This document shows, piece after piece, positions 47,801-59,022 of a stretch of 64,000 nucleotides of DNA (its first letter is position 1; every line of letters starts with the position of its first letter). The notes beneath the pieces were generated by a model, which had not been told where the DNA came from, did no database searches, and saw only the letters and a list, made by a program, of their open reading frames with translations. This DNA comes from Absidia repens (lineage: Eukaryota > Mucoromycota > Mucoromycetes > Mucorales > Cunninghamellaceae), in contig MCGE01000007.1 in assembly GCA_002105175.1 (NCBI GenBank), positions 1,054,001 through 1,118,000 on the forward strand, written 5' to 3'. The translations under genes were made by a program, and so were the position numbers.

Positions 47801-49079
47801 AGCTGGCATCCTCTGCAAAAAGAAAATAAGCAACAAGAGAAAGAAAACGATTGCGAGAAAAAATAGAAATTTATTTCCGTCGGAGTGTGAAGACCACGCG
47901 TTGATTAAAAAAATATGTCCCTTTGTAAGGGCATGAATTAAAATATAATAAAAATGATCCAAATAAAAAAAAAAAAAACTCAAGTCTAGAGAAAAGCGGT
48001 CTCTGTGGTTGGCACTACGCTAATGCTACTAGATTACAAATAGAAGTTTCCTTTTTATTAGTTAGCACAAATTGTTCAATAAAGTATGATATGCCAAAAC
48101 AAGACTGGGTTGGAAGGTGCCGTGAGAGCGCCCCTTCACCACTTGAAATCAAAATGAAATTCTTTCAGCGCCCATCATAGGCGACATATTTTAGCATCAA
48201 CCATAGCCCACATTTTTTAGCGTCCACACAGTCGACAGCTTTCAACTTTCATCATAACCAACACTTTTCATCATTCAATACTCCCAATTTAGGCAATTCC
48301 TTTTTTTTTTTACAATCTTCCTTTTCCAACCAGCCAAGCAGCAATTCTCTTTCTAAGAACCATTTAAACTTCGCCCACTCCTTTTAAAAAGAGTAACAAA
48401 AAAAAAGAAGTGACAGAGTTCGCATGCAGCGTAAAAAAGTGATAAAACTGCGTGGACATAAAAAGTAAAGTGGGATTGTAAAACAATAGCAATAGCATTT
48501 TTATTTCAATATAATTGTTATTCTACACACTAATAAAAACCATCACTATTTTGTCCATTCTATGGGGGGATATGCTATTTCTATGGGACGTCATATAGAC
48601 CATTTTGACCCAAAACAACAAGTTGTTTTAAGCCCAAGTATATATAATATAACCTAAGGAAAAGAAAGCTACTCATCGCAAAGACAATATCGCTTTGCCC
48701 AACAACATTGATTCCACCAGCGAGCCGCTCAAATAAATTCCAGAATTGCTGTATGACCACTTGAGCCCACCGACATGTCACCATTCCATACCAGAAACTT
48801 GTTAACTATATCCTACATCCAAAATGAAAAGGTTTCCCCATGTCTTTTGTCATGCCCTTTTTCAAAACTCTCTAATTCTAAAAATAAATCCCACTCCATG
48901 ATCATCAGGTCCTCGGAGGACATCAATTTGGGAGAAAAAAGAGAAAAAAAATCAGAAAGCACGACTTTTTATAACTTACAATTGAAAATCCGCTTTTTCA
49001 TTCCCCAAAAAGAAAAAAAAAATCAAAATCATACAAAGGCAAAAGCATCTGTCCAATGGTCTTTAGTTTTCAAAAAAAA
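47801..49079. other. Non-coding interval between the oxidase and the acyl-CoA synthetase
   Basis: AT-rich sequence with scattered repeat remnants, including a degenerate inverted family-A core near 48810-48920 (AAAATGAAAAGGTTTCCCC) and a degraded head-like TTTAAACTTCGCCCACTCC near 48363. No gene supported. Confidence 0.4.
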
Positions 49080-49285
49080 AAAGTTCTTTTGCATATGATT
49101 TTATGAGTGTTTTATAACCACAGAATGTAACAAGACCTTTTTTCAAATGATTGTGAGTGATTTTTTTTTTAGATTTCGTTCCCTTGAGGCGAAGACACAC
49201 TAGCCAATATAGGTCGGTAATGCAGGTCGGCGTCCCAAAGGTCCACATGCCGAAATGCCACTGAAGCGCAACAATGCGGCTAGTT
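49080..49285 (+). repeat. Short dispersed repeat family C, copy 2
   Basis: The ordered blocks match 14567-14755: AATGTAACAAGACCTTTTTT, GATTGTGAGTGATTTTTTT, GCGAAGACACACTAGCCAAT and ATAGGTCGGTAATGCAGGTC. It lies about 70 bases beyond the 3' end of the acyl-CoA synthetase gene. Confidence 0.6.
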
Positions 49286-49353
49286 GTCCAAAAAAAAAAA
49301 AAAAGTGAAAATAAAGTAAATAAAAAAAACAACAGCAAGGTTTTTTTCTTTTA

Positions 49354-50873
49354 TTAAAGTTTCGATTTTGTAGCTAAAGATAAATTCTTGGTGGGAATAA
49401 ATTTGTTTTCGTAAAGGGCAGTTTCTATTTCAATAAGAACTTGGGCATCTTCGATAGTGCCTGGGATTTTCACCGGTTTGTGTTCGACCATATCACGGAT
49501 ACACCGTCGCAGGATTTTACCACTGCGGGTTTTGGGGAGACGAGGTACAACTATAGCCAAATCAAAGCACGAAATGGCACCCAGATCATTACGTGTGGCC
49601 TTGATCAGATCTGGTAAAATTGTCTGGCTGAATTCATGCTGTGTGTAATGTGCATAATCTTGTTGGAGTACCACGATACCCATAGGGACATGACCTTTCA
49701 TTTTCGCTGGATCAGGTAAAGGAATCACACAACACTCAACTACTTTGGGGTGCGATAACAGAATTTGTTCAATGGATCCTACAGAAAGAAAGAGTAAAGT
49801 AAAAGGTGTTAGTTCCAAATTCGTAGAGAAGAAGAAAAGAGGGAACAAAGGTGCGTTATTACCAGTAGAGAGGCGATGACCTGCCACATTGATAATGTCG
49901 TCCGTTCTTGACATGACATGGATATAACTATCCCAACAGAGTCAAAAAAAAAAAAAAATCAGAATCCTTGCCTCGAAATCCACCCCTCCTTTTTTTTTTT
50001 TTTTTTCTACATGTTTAATTTTACCCTTCTTCATCAATCATGCCTGCATCGCCTGTATCATAATATCCGGGGTATTTGGCAAAATAACTTGATTCATAAC
50101 TAGGTTCATGATTCCATAAGTGAGGGAAGGAAGCAGGAGGTAAGGGCAATTTAAGAACAATGTTACCAAACGTATTTGGTTCGACAAGTTCTTCATTGGT
50201 GTCTTCACTCAAAATTACCACGGACGAGCCAGGCACTTGTTTTCCCGCGGAGCCGAATTTCGCCACTTCTTTTTTGCCGCTCCCTAAACATGTGGATGTA
50301 ATGGGAAACCCTGTTTCCGTCTTGATGAAGAAATTCCCACAATCCCATATAATAACAGTGAAAAAGGCGATGAGTCATCATTTTATCACACAGACATATA
50401 CTTCCAAAAAAAAAGTTCCCCTCTTACCTGCCAATAGTTGTCAATAACTTGACATTTGGGTCCAACAATATGTTGACACCAATTCAATGTCTCTATATCG
50501 CTTCGTTCACTAAACAGAATTTGTAAACGGTTTAGTTTAGTTAAAACCTCCCCGCTGCTGATTTTTTTTTATATCTTACCCAGCTACAAACACGGCCATC
50601 AAGTGTTTCATGGGGTATTTTTTCGCCAACAAGCCCGCAGGGTCTTCACGCCGCATGGCACGGATGGCTGTAGGCGCAGTGAACATGACCTTGACCTTGT
50701 ACTCAGATAAAAGACGCCAAAATACACCTGCATCGGGGGTTTGTACTGGCTTGCCTTCATATAGGACCGATGTGGCTCCCGCTAAAAATGGCCCATACAC
50801 AGTATAACTAGACGAAAATAAAAAAATAATAATAATAAAAAAAAAAAGCCAACGGATCAGGGGACGGGACCTT

Positions 50874-50911
<38 letters not shown>

Positions 50912-51948
50912 TGTGACTGACGGCCCAGCCAATATCACTAGCAGTAAACATGGTTTCGCCCGCCTTGACATTAAAAATATAATCCATTGACCAACGTAAT
51001 GCCACGGCATGGCCTCCATTCGTGCGTGTAATACCTTTGGGTGCTCCGGTGGTACCTGATGTGTACAGCACATACAATGGATCTTCCGACATGACCTCAG
51101 TGCATGTGAGCACTTGTGCCTGAGACTGTTTGACGCGTTCCATTTCTTGCACATAGTCACGATCACCACCCTTGACATCAATATCGACGACTAAGATCCC
51201 GGGTCGTTGTAGTACAATACGGATAGGTACCTTGTATGAGGCGATTTGTAAAGCTGATCTTAAGAGCGCTGATGGTTGCAAAAAAATAAGGGGGATCAGC
51301 GAATTCAATTTTGTTTCTTCTGGCACCCAAAGAAGTAAGGAGATAACTTACGCATATATGGAATGAGTCGTTTAGGTTCAATTCCACAGCTGGCAGTCAA
51401 TATCACTTTGGGTCGACAATCATCAATTCGCTTGGCAAGTTCCTTGGGTGCAAATCCACCTACCCATCAAAAAAAAAAAAGAAGTAAGAAAAATAATTCA
51501 AACGCCGCACCGACTTCCTCAACGATTTACCGAAAACCGCACTATGAACAGCACCCAATCTTGCGCATGCCAATAAAGCAAATACAGCTTCAGGGACCAT
51601 AGGCATATAAATCAAGACAGTATCTCCCTTTCGTACATGATGTGATCGTAATACGCCGGCTAATGTCTGTACTTGATCTAACATTTGAGCATACGTATAT
51701 TGCTTCTTCGCAGGGACCATTGCCGAGTCCCAAATCAATGCGAGACGGTCGGGATGATGTTTGCAGTGGCGATCGAGAGCATTATAACAAGTATTGAGTG
51801 TGCCACCTGGGAACCATGTATAAGGATTAGGTCCGCTCGAAGGATGACGATAATGTTCTTGGCTCACCACAGCTTTGGGTGGTTGGATCCAATCTATATG
51901 TTTGGCAGCTTCGGTCCATAAGGGAAGATCAACAGACGATACTGTCAT
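49354..51948 (-). CDS. Propionyl/acetyl-CoA synthetase (PrpE/ACSS3-like) with peroxisomal PTS1
   Basis: An AMP-forming acyl-CoA synthetase of the ANL family that activates a short-chain acid. Exons: 51948-51531, 51459-51352, 51268-50911, 50807-50580, 50509-50428, 50320-50025, 49927-49863, 49778-49354, giving 659 aa. Motifs: YTSGTTGAPKG (phosphate-binding loop), TASDIGWAVSHSYTVYGP, DNYWQTETGFP, GNIVLKLPLPP (typical of propionate-CoA ligases), FAKYPGYYDTGDAGMIDE, RTDDIINVAGHRLSTGS and LPKTRSGKILRR with the A10 lysine. The last three residues are SKL, a canonical type-1 peroxisomal targeting signal, so I infer peroxisomal import. Propionate preference is suggested by the PrpE-type segments but acetate cannot be excluded. 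The donor of intron 3 is followed at once by an A tract of about 30 bases. Confidence 0.9.
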
Positions 51949-52248
51949 TTTTTTTTTTTTTCGTTTTGATTTTGTTAAAAAAAAAAAGAGAAAGAATTAA
52001 AAATAATAAGGGGGGGGGACAGAAAAGCTTTATCTCTGTCTTTCCATTAAAATTCGGGGTACAGCGTGGGAATCTCTACTGAAATATCTTGGTTTCACAA
52101 GAAACTAATAAAATCCACCTCCGCAGAGATTAAAAATGATTAGTGCTATGTTTAATACATACATGTAAAAAAAAATGGTATACTTTTTTATTTTATTACT
52201 ATGCTACTGTACTGTGCTGTATCTGTGTATATGGTTATCATCAAAGGT
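51949..52248. other. Gap upstream of the acyl-CoA synthetase
   Basis: It contains poly-T/poly-A tracts and a G-run near 52011. It should include the promoter of the synthetase and the 3' UTR of the next minus-strand gene. No gene seen. Confidence 0.35.
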
Positions 52249-53296
52249 TTATATCAAGTCGGTCATACTGAATTGGTGTTGTAAATGGGCTACTTTTTTC
52301 GTTATCCGACTTGGAAGGGAGGGTAATGTAAGGGATCGTCTAGGGAGGCAAGTTCCGGATATTGTTCCTGATGCATGAGATGGTAGAGGAGGTGGTACAT
52401 CTACTGATAAAAGAAAAAAATAAAAAAGTAAAAAAAAAAAAAACGAATAAATATCTACCTTTTTTTTTTTTTTTTTTTTTTGCTGCTTACCATGGTGTAC
52501 AGGACATGGTGGCTTCTTTTTTAAAGTTTTTAGAAGATTCGTTAATGGACTGGTGGTGCCAATGCATTTCTCATAAGCATTATCTAATAGCCAAATAATA
52601 ATAATAATCAGTTTTGCCACGCAGACGTTTCCTTTTTTTTTTTTTAATATTTCACTCTTTACTATAGGCCATCATTCGATCATTTCGATCAAGAATGAGT
52701 GTGATATCTTTCAAAGTCAGAGGCTCAAAATCAGCATAATGCTCTTTAGGATGCTTTTTATCAGATGATGATGGTGATGATAGAGATATAATCGAAGAAG
52801 AATGCGGAGAGGACAACGGCGATGATGAAGAAAATGATGATTGTGATTGTGGATCAATAGGAACAGCTGGGAGTGGTTTACTATCATCATCGTCATCATC
52901 ATCGTCGCCCTTGTAAATAAAAGGGGATGGTGGTGGAAGAGGTGGAAGTGGAAGTGATGCATGAAAGCTCCGTGGCCTATGAAGAAAAGAATCCAATTTT
53001 TTGTTGTTGGTGTTATTAGTGGTGGCAACACAATTAAAACTTTTTCGCTTTGAATGGCTGATACGCTTTTTCATGCTCGGAAGCGATTGACTGCCTTTTT
53101 CCCATCTTGTCGGAGATGAAGGCAATGATGGAGGGTATTTTTTTATTTCTCGAGGATCAGGTACTGTGGTGTCTATCTCGTCAATACTATGAGGTTTGTT
53201 TATCCAAGACACTATATTGTTTGTTTTTTTATGTTTGAAAAAAAAAAATGTCGGTGATTGGTTATTACAAAGCTTATCTACATACGCCATTTGCAT
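52249..53296 (-). CDS. Uncharacterised proline/serine-rich protein
   Basis: I do not recognise this family. The best model has four exons (53296-53269, 53211-52663, 52583-52491, 52400-52249), giving 273 aa with all phases consistent. Visible features are SWINKPHSIDEIDTTVPDP near the N terminus, a basic Ser/Lys segment, a proline run (LPLPPLPPPSP), an eight-residue Asp run, a Ser-rich stretch, then what looks like the conserved core: FEPLTLKDITLILDRNDRMM, AYNNAYEKCIGTTSPLTNLL and KKKPPCPVHHG. The C terminus is RRSLTLPSLPSRITKK. The core may be the only folded part. Intron 1 (57 nt) is stop-free and a multiple of three, so an alternative of 292 aa exists. No membrane segment or signal peptide. 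Confidence 0.6.
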
Positions 53297-53536
53297 TCCT
53301 TTAGTATTAGTATTTACCGTTGACTGTAGTATTCAGAATGGGCATAAGAAACAAGGAGAAACAAGAGAGATAGAACAAAGAAAAAGGAGAGAGAAAGAAA
53401 AAGTGGGAATTTGCAATAGAAAAAGAAGAAAAATAAAAACAACAAAGCTGCAACTAGTGTGGTGCAACACACATAAATATATATATGATACAATCATACC
53501 CTCCTATTTATTATTATTATTGTTATTATTTAACTC

Positions 53537-53928
53537 TTAAATAGTTTGGGGCTTTCCCTTTTTAAAATCAGCCAGTGCCGATTGATAAAAAGTGTCCGAC
53601 AAATACACATGAGCCGCGGTGATCGACAAGCATGTGGCTGCACGCAGGGTTGCCTGGTGCGCCTTGGCAGTGCCTGCCGCCTGCGCAAATTCTCTAGTAT
53701 GATTGGTGGCCGTGGTGTAAATGCCAAATGCTGGATGTATGCTAGGTACAGCATAACTAAAGTTGCCCATATCTGTTGATCCACCTACAATTTGTTCTTC
53801 TTCCGCCCGAGACCGATATTTTACTCCTTGTTCTTCCATCAAAGCCTTGTAGTATTCCGCGAGTGATGTATTCATAAACACATCTATTAGAAAAAATAAT
53901 GAAAAATGAAAAATCAAGTTATACGTCC

Positions 53929-53968
<40 letters not shown>

Positions 53969-55235
53969 CATCAGTTGGGCCAGATTCAGCCCAGGACATG
54001 TTAACAGTACATCCCGTGGCTTTGGCAGCGGCTGTAAAACAATTTTCCATTTTGGCTTTCAACTCTGTCAATTGATCTTTAGTCAATGATCTTGCATAAA
54101 GTTTAGCTGACGCGTAAGCTGGAATCACATTGGCCTATTTAAATGTCAAGAAATCAAAACAATGAGAAATATATAAGCAAGTGAGAGAAATTTAACTTAC
54201 AGCTTGACCACCATGGGTAATTATACCATGCATTCTAATAAAAAATAAAAAACAATAATCAAATCTCATGTCGTTAAAAAAACCTCCCCAACCCCCCCCT
54301 TTTTTTTTTTTTTTTACCTATTGGATGGCAAAGTTTGTTGTCTCAACATTGCAATATTATCGAATCCTTGCATGACAGCATCTACAGCGTTCACACCATT
54401 CCAAGGCGCCATGCCCGCATGGCTTTGTTTTCCATGGAATTCCACTTGAATGGTATCCAAAGCCAAATAACCAGGATACAATCCATCTTCAGCAAAAGGA
54501 TGCTGTTCCAATTAAAATAAAATAAAAAAAAAGATGAGATCTGTGTCCGTTTTGAATTCCTTTTTTTTTTCCTAAAAAATTTACCAACATCATGGCTACG
54601 TCGACACGTTCCTTCACTTCGCCAGAACGAATAAGAGTGATTTTGCCACTTGTAGTTTCTTCAGCCGGAGTGCCATACAATACCACCGTGCCTTGAATTT
54701 TGCCTTGTTCCAACAACCGTTTGGTTGCCATTGCACATGCAACCCCTGAAATGGCAATCAAATTATGACCACATCCATGACCAACCCTTTTTTTTTTTTT
54801 TTGGACAGGAAAAATATAGTTTAGCCAACAGCTGTGCTTCAATTTCAATTTTTTTTTTTTTTTTCGGTTGGTTGAAGGACTTACCCTGGAAGGGCATCGT
54901 ATTCACTACAAAATCCCACCCGGCGACCGGGACCATTAGAAAATTCTGCAATAAACGCTGTTTTCAAACCTGCTGCTTCATACACAATATTGAAGCCTTG
55001 GTTTTTCAGATATTCAGTCAAAAGCTGATAGGCATGGAACTCTTGATTCCCAAGTTCAGGATCATCGTGGATCTGTCCACAGAGAGAGAAAAAAAGAAAA
55101 TGAGACGCTGTTTTCTTTGCCAGGAGGCAGTTACAACAACAGCGAAGCACCTACCTTTAAACTGAGATCCCGAAGCGAGGAGTCCAGGTCTTTGATAGTT
55201 TGAGTGATAGTGTCCTTGATATCGTTGGATAACAT
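53537..55235 (-). CDS. M20-family amidohydrolase (PM20D2/ACY1L2-like dipeptidase)
   Basis: A metallo-amidohydrolase of the peptidase M20 family; the nearest named relative is PM20D2, a dipeptidase acting on beta-alanyl or related dipeptides. Exons: 55235-55155, 55072-54885, 54786-54585, 54502-54318, 54234-54201, 54134-53969, 53883-53537, giving 400 aa. Metal and catalytic motifs: the EYDALPGVGHGCGHN segment, PAEETTSGK (Glu-Glu), HPFAEDG, QSHAGMAPWNGVNA (dimerisation-domain His), THGGQAANVIPA and GGSTDMGNFSYAVPSIHPAF. Several introns carry A tracts of 15-30 bases just after the donor or just before the acceptor (for example before 54786). No signal peptide, so probably cytosolic. The substrate is not determinable from sequence. 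Confidence 0.88.
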
Positions 55236-55589
55236 AATATATAGAGTATAAGTAGTAAAGAAGGTGTGAAAAAATCAGTGCAGGTTATATTCTTTTTTAC
55301 TAATTATTTTCCTTCTCGCATTCCCCGAGCTGTCGGTGGAGATTCCTGTACCACTAGACTGTGTGACGAATAAACCCTGTCACTGAATTTGAAAAACTCA
55401 AGTCTCTTTTGCTTAAGTCAAATCAGAACCTCAAAAAACGATATTCAGATAAATCTGCTTTTACATCGATTTATTTAAATACTATTTTCTGCAGTGCAAA
55501 TAATGTTTACGCAAACTCTTAATTACATGCATTTCCTCAAATCAAGCAATCATATCTACCAATCGCCCAGAGCCGTGACCACAGAACAT
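55236..55589. other. Upstream region of the M20 amidohydrolase
   Basis: No gene. It should contain the amidohydrolase promoter (read leftward). It ends at the start of a family-A repeat. Confidence 0.35.
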
Positions 55590-56260
55590 ATTTAAAACCC
55601 CGTCCACGTGGTGGTTTCTGTTTTATTTACTCCCAATTTTTTATTTTTCCCACTCTCTTTTCATTTTCGTTTTTTCCTTCTTCCTTTTTCTTCTCCAATC
55701 AACTTCATTGAGGTTATGGGGAACTTGTATTTAGTGTTAGGACTAGTTTAGAAGGGTTTTCAGATAAGGGATGGCAACATGCATGGGGAACCCTTTCATT
55801 TTGGATCTAGGATTCGGGAAGACCGTTATTTGGCTCGTTCGAAGTTTGATTAACTTGTTTTAGTGTAATTTTATCCGTATTTTGTATCTACTTTGAATAA
55901 ACATATCTCTTTTACATTCTTCAATGAAAATTGTTCCATTAGTTTTTCTCATGTCTAGCACTTTACAACATATTTCTTTTTATTATTAGCTCTTTAGATT
56001 AGCGCTGGTAGTTAGTTGGTGTGCTTCAATAAAACTACCCCTTTAGTCATTTTCATGCCTTATACTATATGTTAGCTCCATTTTTACGATAGTACCTTTA
56101 GGTTAGTGTTGTTAATTCTTCAGTTTCTCCATTAGTCTCTCTCATGCTAGCTCCATTGGTTCTGTAGATTACTATTGACCTTCGCAGTTTATATATATGC
56201 TTCAATAAATTATATTGTTTTTCTTCACCCTATCAAACCTAGTGAATATTGTGCAATCCT
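55590..56260 (+). repeat. Dispersed repeat family A, copy 4
   Basis: The head TTTAAAACCCCGTCCACGTG is followed by the T/C tract, GGACTAGTTTAGAAGGGTTT, GGGGAACCCTTTCATTTTGG and later GAATAAACATATCTC. The 3' part is more diverged than copies 2 and 3. Confidence 0.65.
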
Positions 56261-56999
56261 CTTTTTTTGGGAAGGGGATGTACGTATGTACTATAAAATG
56301 TGAATTACATATTATTTCGTATACGATGATGATTTTGGTGACGCTTGGGTGGGATAATGTGTGAACATCACTTCGTCACTTGGTATTCAATGTGAGCATA
56401 CTTCAATGCATCTCCAACATCTATTTTAAAAACACCTGATGGTCAATGATGGAGGGTTATAAATGAGTATATTGTTCAGCTATTATATTCGTATACAATT
56501 TATTATATATTGACAATCAATCTTGTTCTATGCAGTCTCTGTGGAGGGATTGGGAAGCTGCTGCAGATATATATCACATCGGAATACTTCCATCATCACA
56601 GTTTTTTATTAAGCCCACCCCCCGTACCACGTTTGGAAAATTCCTCCTGTCTAGGACCATTTCAATTTCAAGACTCTTTCAAAATTCCCAAAGGTCAACG
56701 ACCTTAAATGGATATAATTGTTTTTTTGCATCACAAAGTTATAAGGTTTCAAATCCGAGTTTAAAATAATAAAGCATCTGGATGAATTGTTCCAGAAAGT
56801 TAGTTTTATGCTTGACATTTTTATGTCAGCAACAAGAGAAGGCTTTTTTTGAAGAAGTCATCTTCGATGATGTGTTTGTATCGACTACGATCAAATATAT
56901 ATATATGTATATACGTATATGTAGAAACAACAAACAAAGGCAAGAATGACAACAAATGCAAACGCAAATGATGATAAAATAAAATGGTTTTTATTAAAA
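56261..56999. other. Non-coding interval
   Basis: Short open frames only; none shows a recognisable motif. A TA-rich patch is near 56895-56925. Confidence 0.35.
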
Positions 57000-57165
57000 A
57001 AAAAATTCTAGTGGATACCATAATAATTTCTATTACTACAAAACGTAAAAGCTCTTTTCAAGACAATAATGGGTGATTTTATTTGCAACCATTGTCAGCG
57101 ATGATGCACTGAGCAATGTAGGTGGGGCCCACAGGGATAACGCACCCTGAATGCGGCAATGGCTA
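57000..57165 (+). repeat. Short dispersed repeat family C, copy 3
   Basis: Blocks ACAAAACGTAAAAGCTCTTT, AATGGGTGATTTTATTTGC, GCGATGATGCACTGAGCAAT and GTAGGTGG match copies 1 and 2 in order and orientation. It is about 160 bases beyond the GDT1 stop codon. Confidence 0.55.
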
Positions 57166-57324
57166 GCATAATAAAAAGAATGAAACGATACTTTATTTCA
57201 GACAGAAAAAGAAAGAGATATAATATATATATAAACTATGTATATAAAAACAAAACAAAATAAAGTAACTAAGACTAGAGTAAAAATATGCAAATATAAT
57301 TCTAATCCCCCTCCCTCTAGCGGT

Positions 57325-58634
57325 TTAATCCATCAGGACAGGTTTGTATGCATGGTATGTATAATAGGCACCAAAAATGAGGAAAAGTGTGGCGCCCGAT
57401 AATGTCACTAATCCCGACCAAACAAACAAAACAAAACCAGTCAGTAAGAGCTTGAAAATCCCTGTATCCTCCCTCCCCTTTTTTTTTCTTACCTGTTCGT
57501 ACTGATATTTTGGATGCCAATAGTCGCCCACCCACCACTGCCACGCCGGTACACATGCTATGTCCAATCACCACGCCTGCAGTCACCCAATATACATTCT
57601 AAGGGAAAACGGGAAAAAAAAATCGGTAAGTATGTCATGCTCTGTAAATTTACCCAGATCTTCCCGTCTTTGTCCATCCCCCCAGCCCACCCATACAACA
57701 ACAACTTACATTTGCCGCTGCCAAAGCGATTGTGGAGATTTGTGACCGATCGCCCCATTCACCCAAAAATGTCAAAATAAACGTCTGGACAAACACAGGC
57801 GAGAATACCAACTGCATCAAATTCATCAGTCCTTCCTTTGCACGTACAAGTGCACTTGTAGGTGATGTTGCTGACGATTGCTGTTGTTCTTGTTGTTGTT
57901 GATCAGTTTCCGCTTCCAATCCGCCGACCTCCATTGTTTCCAAGTGTTTTGCACGATCCCGATCCTCGACTTGTTTCAATTCCTCTTCGACTTCTTGCAT
58001 TTCTTCGTTGCCTTCGTTGGGATCCATGTGATACCCTTCGTAGACCATACGTAAACCAAAACTCCAAAACAGTAAGGCCGCCAAGACATCCGTGTAGGCT
58101 TTGGGTATCAGGTTGGGCACCACATGCCCAAGGCCGGCCGACAGTACTGACATGACAAACAGTGATGAGAACGCTGCCATAAATACCGTCAGTCGAGAAT
58201 GTTTCATCGCCATGATGGCTGCTATCAGGAACGTTTTGTCGCCAATTTCAGACACAATGATCATGAGCAAGGAGAAGAGAAACGACTGTTGCAGTTGATC
58301 CGTGGTATCATCTAACCCGCTACCAAGTTCTTGTTGCTGATATGGTTGATTCCACGTCACACTCTGATCCTTGGTTGAGTCCGATGATGCTTGTTGGAGT
58401 ATCGATGCATCTACCAGCTAGAAGATATATAAATATATATAAAAAAAAGGGGGGGCGGGAGAGACAGGAGAAGTCTGTGTGAGTAAACCAACAATTCCCA
58501 TCTGTTTCATCTAAACTGTGATGTAATAAATGACGTACCTCATCCACACCATCGTCTACTTGTGCCTTACATGTTGTGATCAATGCCAATGTACATAAAA
58601 CAACAAGTGCCCCTTTCGTCCAATAACGGTCCAT
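57325..58634 (-). CDS. GDT1: GDT1/TMEM165 family Golgi Mn2+/Ca2+ transporter
   Basis: Members carry Mn2+ and Ca2+ across the Golgi membrane and support glycosylation. Exons: 58634-58539, 58417-57710, 57598-57493, 57407-57325, giving 330 aa. A signal-peptide-like start (MDRYWTKGALVVLCTLALIT) precedes the two inverted family repeats, each with a conserved E-x-G-D motif: SEIGDKTFLIAAIMAMKHSR in the first and GEWGDRSQISTIALAAAN in the second. A charged loop with Glu- and Gln-rich segments separates them. The last exons encode TAGVVIGHSMCTGVAVVGG and FLIFGAYYTYHAYKPVL, the final transmembrane helices. The number of predicted helices fits the family pattern. Introns are GT-AG with matching phases. 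Confidence 0.93.
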
Positions 58635-59022
58635 GATTGATTGATTTTTTCCAAAAAAAAAAAAAGGATGGAAAGAGATGTCCCAAAAAAAAAAAAAAAA
58701 GCTGGTCGTATCTATAAAAAATTCAAATGGCGACAGTAATGAGTTGGGTGTACAGAGAAGGCTGTTGGGATGGGAAGGGGTATGATTGGAGGGAGTCGCC
58801 AGTGGATTTCAAAACAAATCCCACGTTGTATGAATTATTTTCTTTGATCTAGCTATTGTATATATATGTTTCCAATGAAATGATTCTATAGACTTTTTTG
58901 GATCATACTATCCATAGTGTTTCACTTGGTTATAAAAAAGAAAAAAAAACTAAAAATAACCCATCAAGTATAAATAGAATAACCATCATTAAAAAGGGTA
59001 ACTTTTTTATTGATTGAAAACC
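58635..59022. other. Gap between the kelch gene 3' end and GDT1 start
   Basis: About 390 bases with A tracts and a TATA-like stretch (58858-58868). It should hold the GDT1 promoter and kelch-gene 3' UTR. No gene. Confidence 0.35.
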
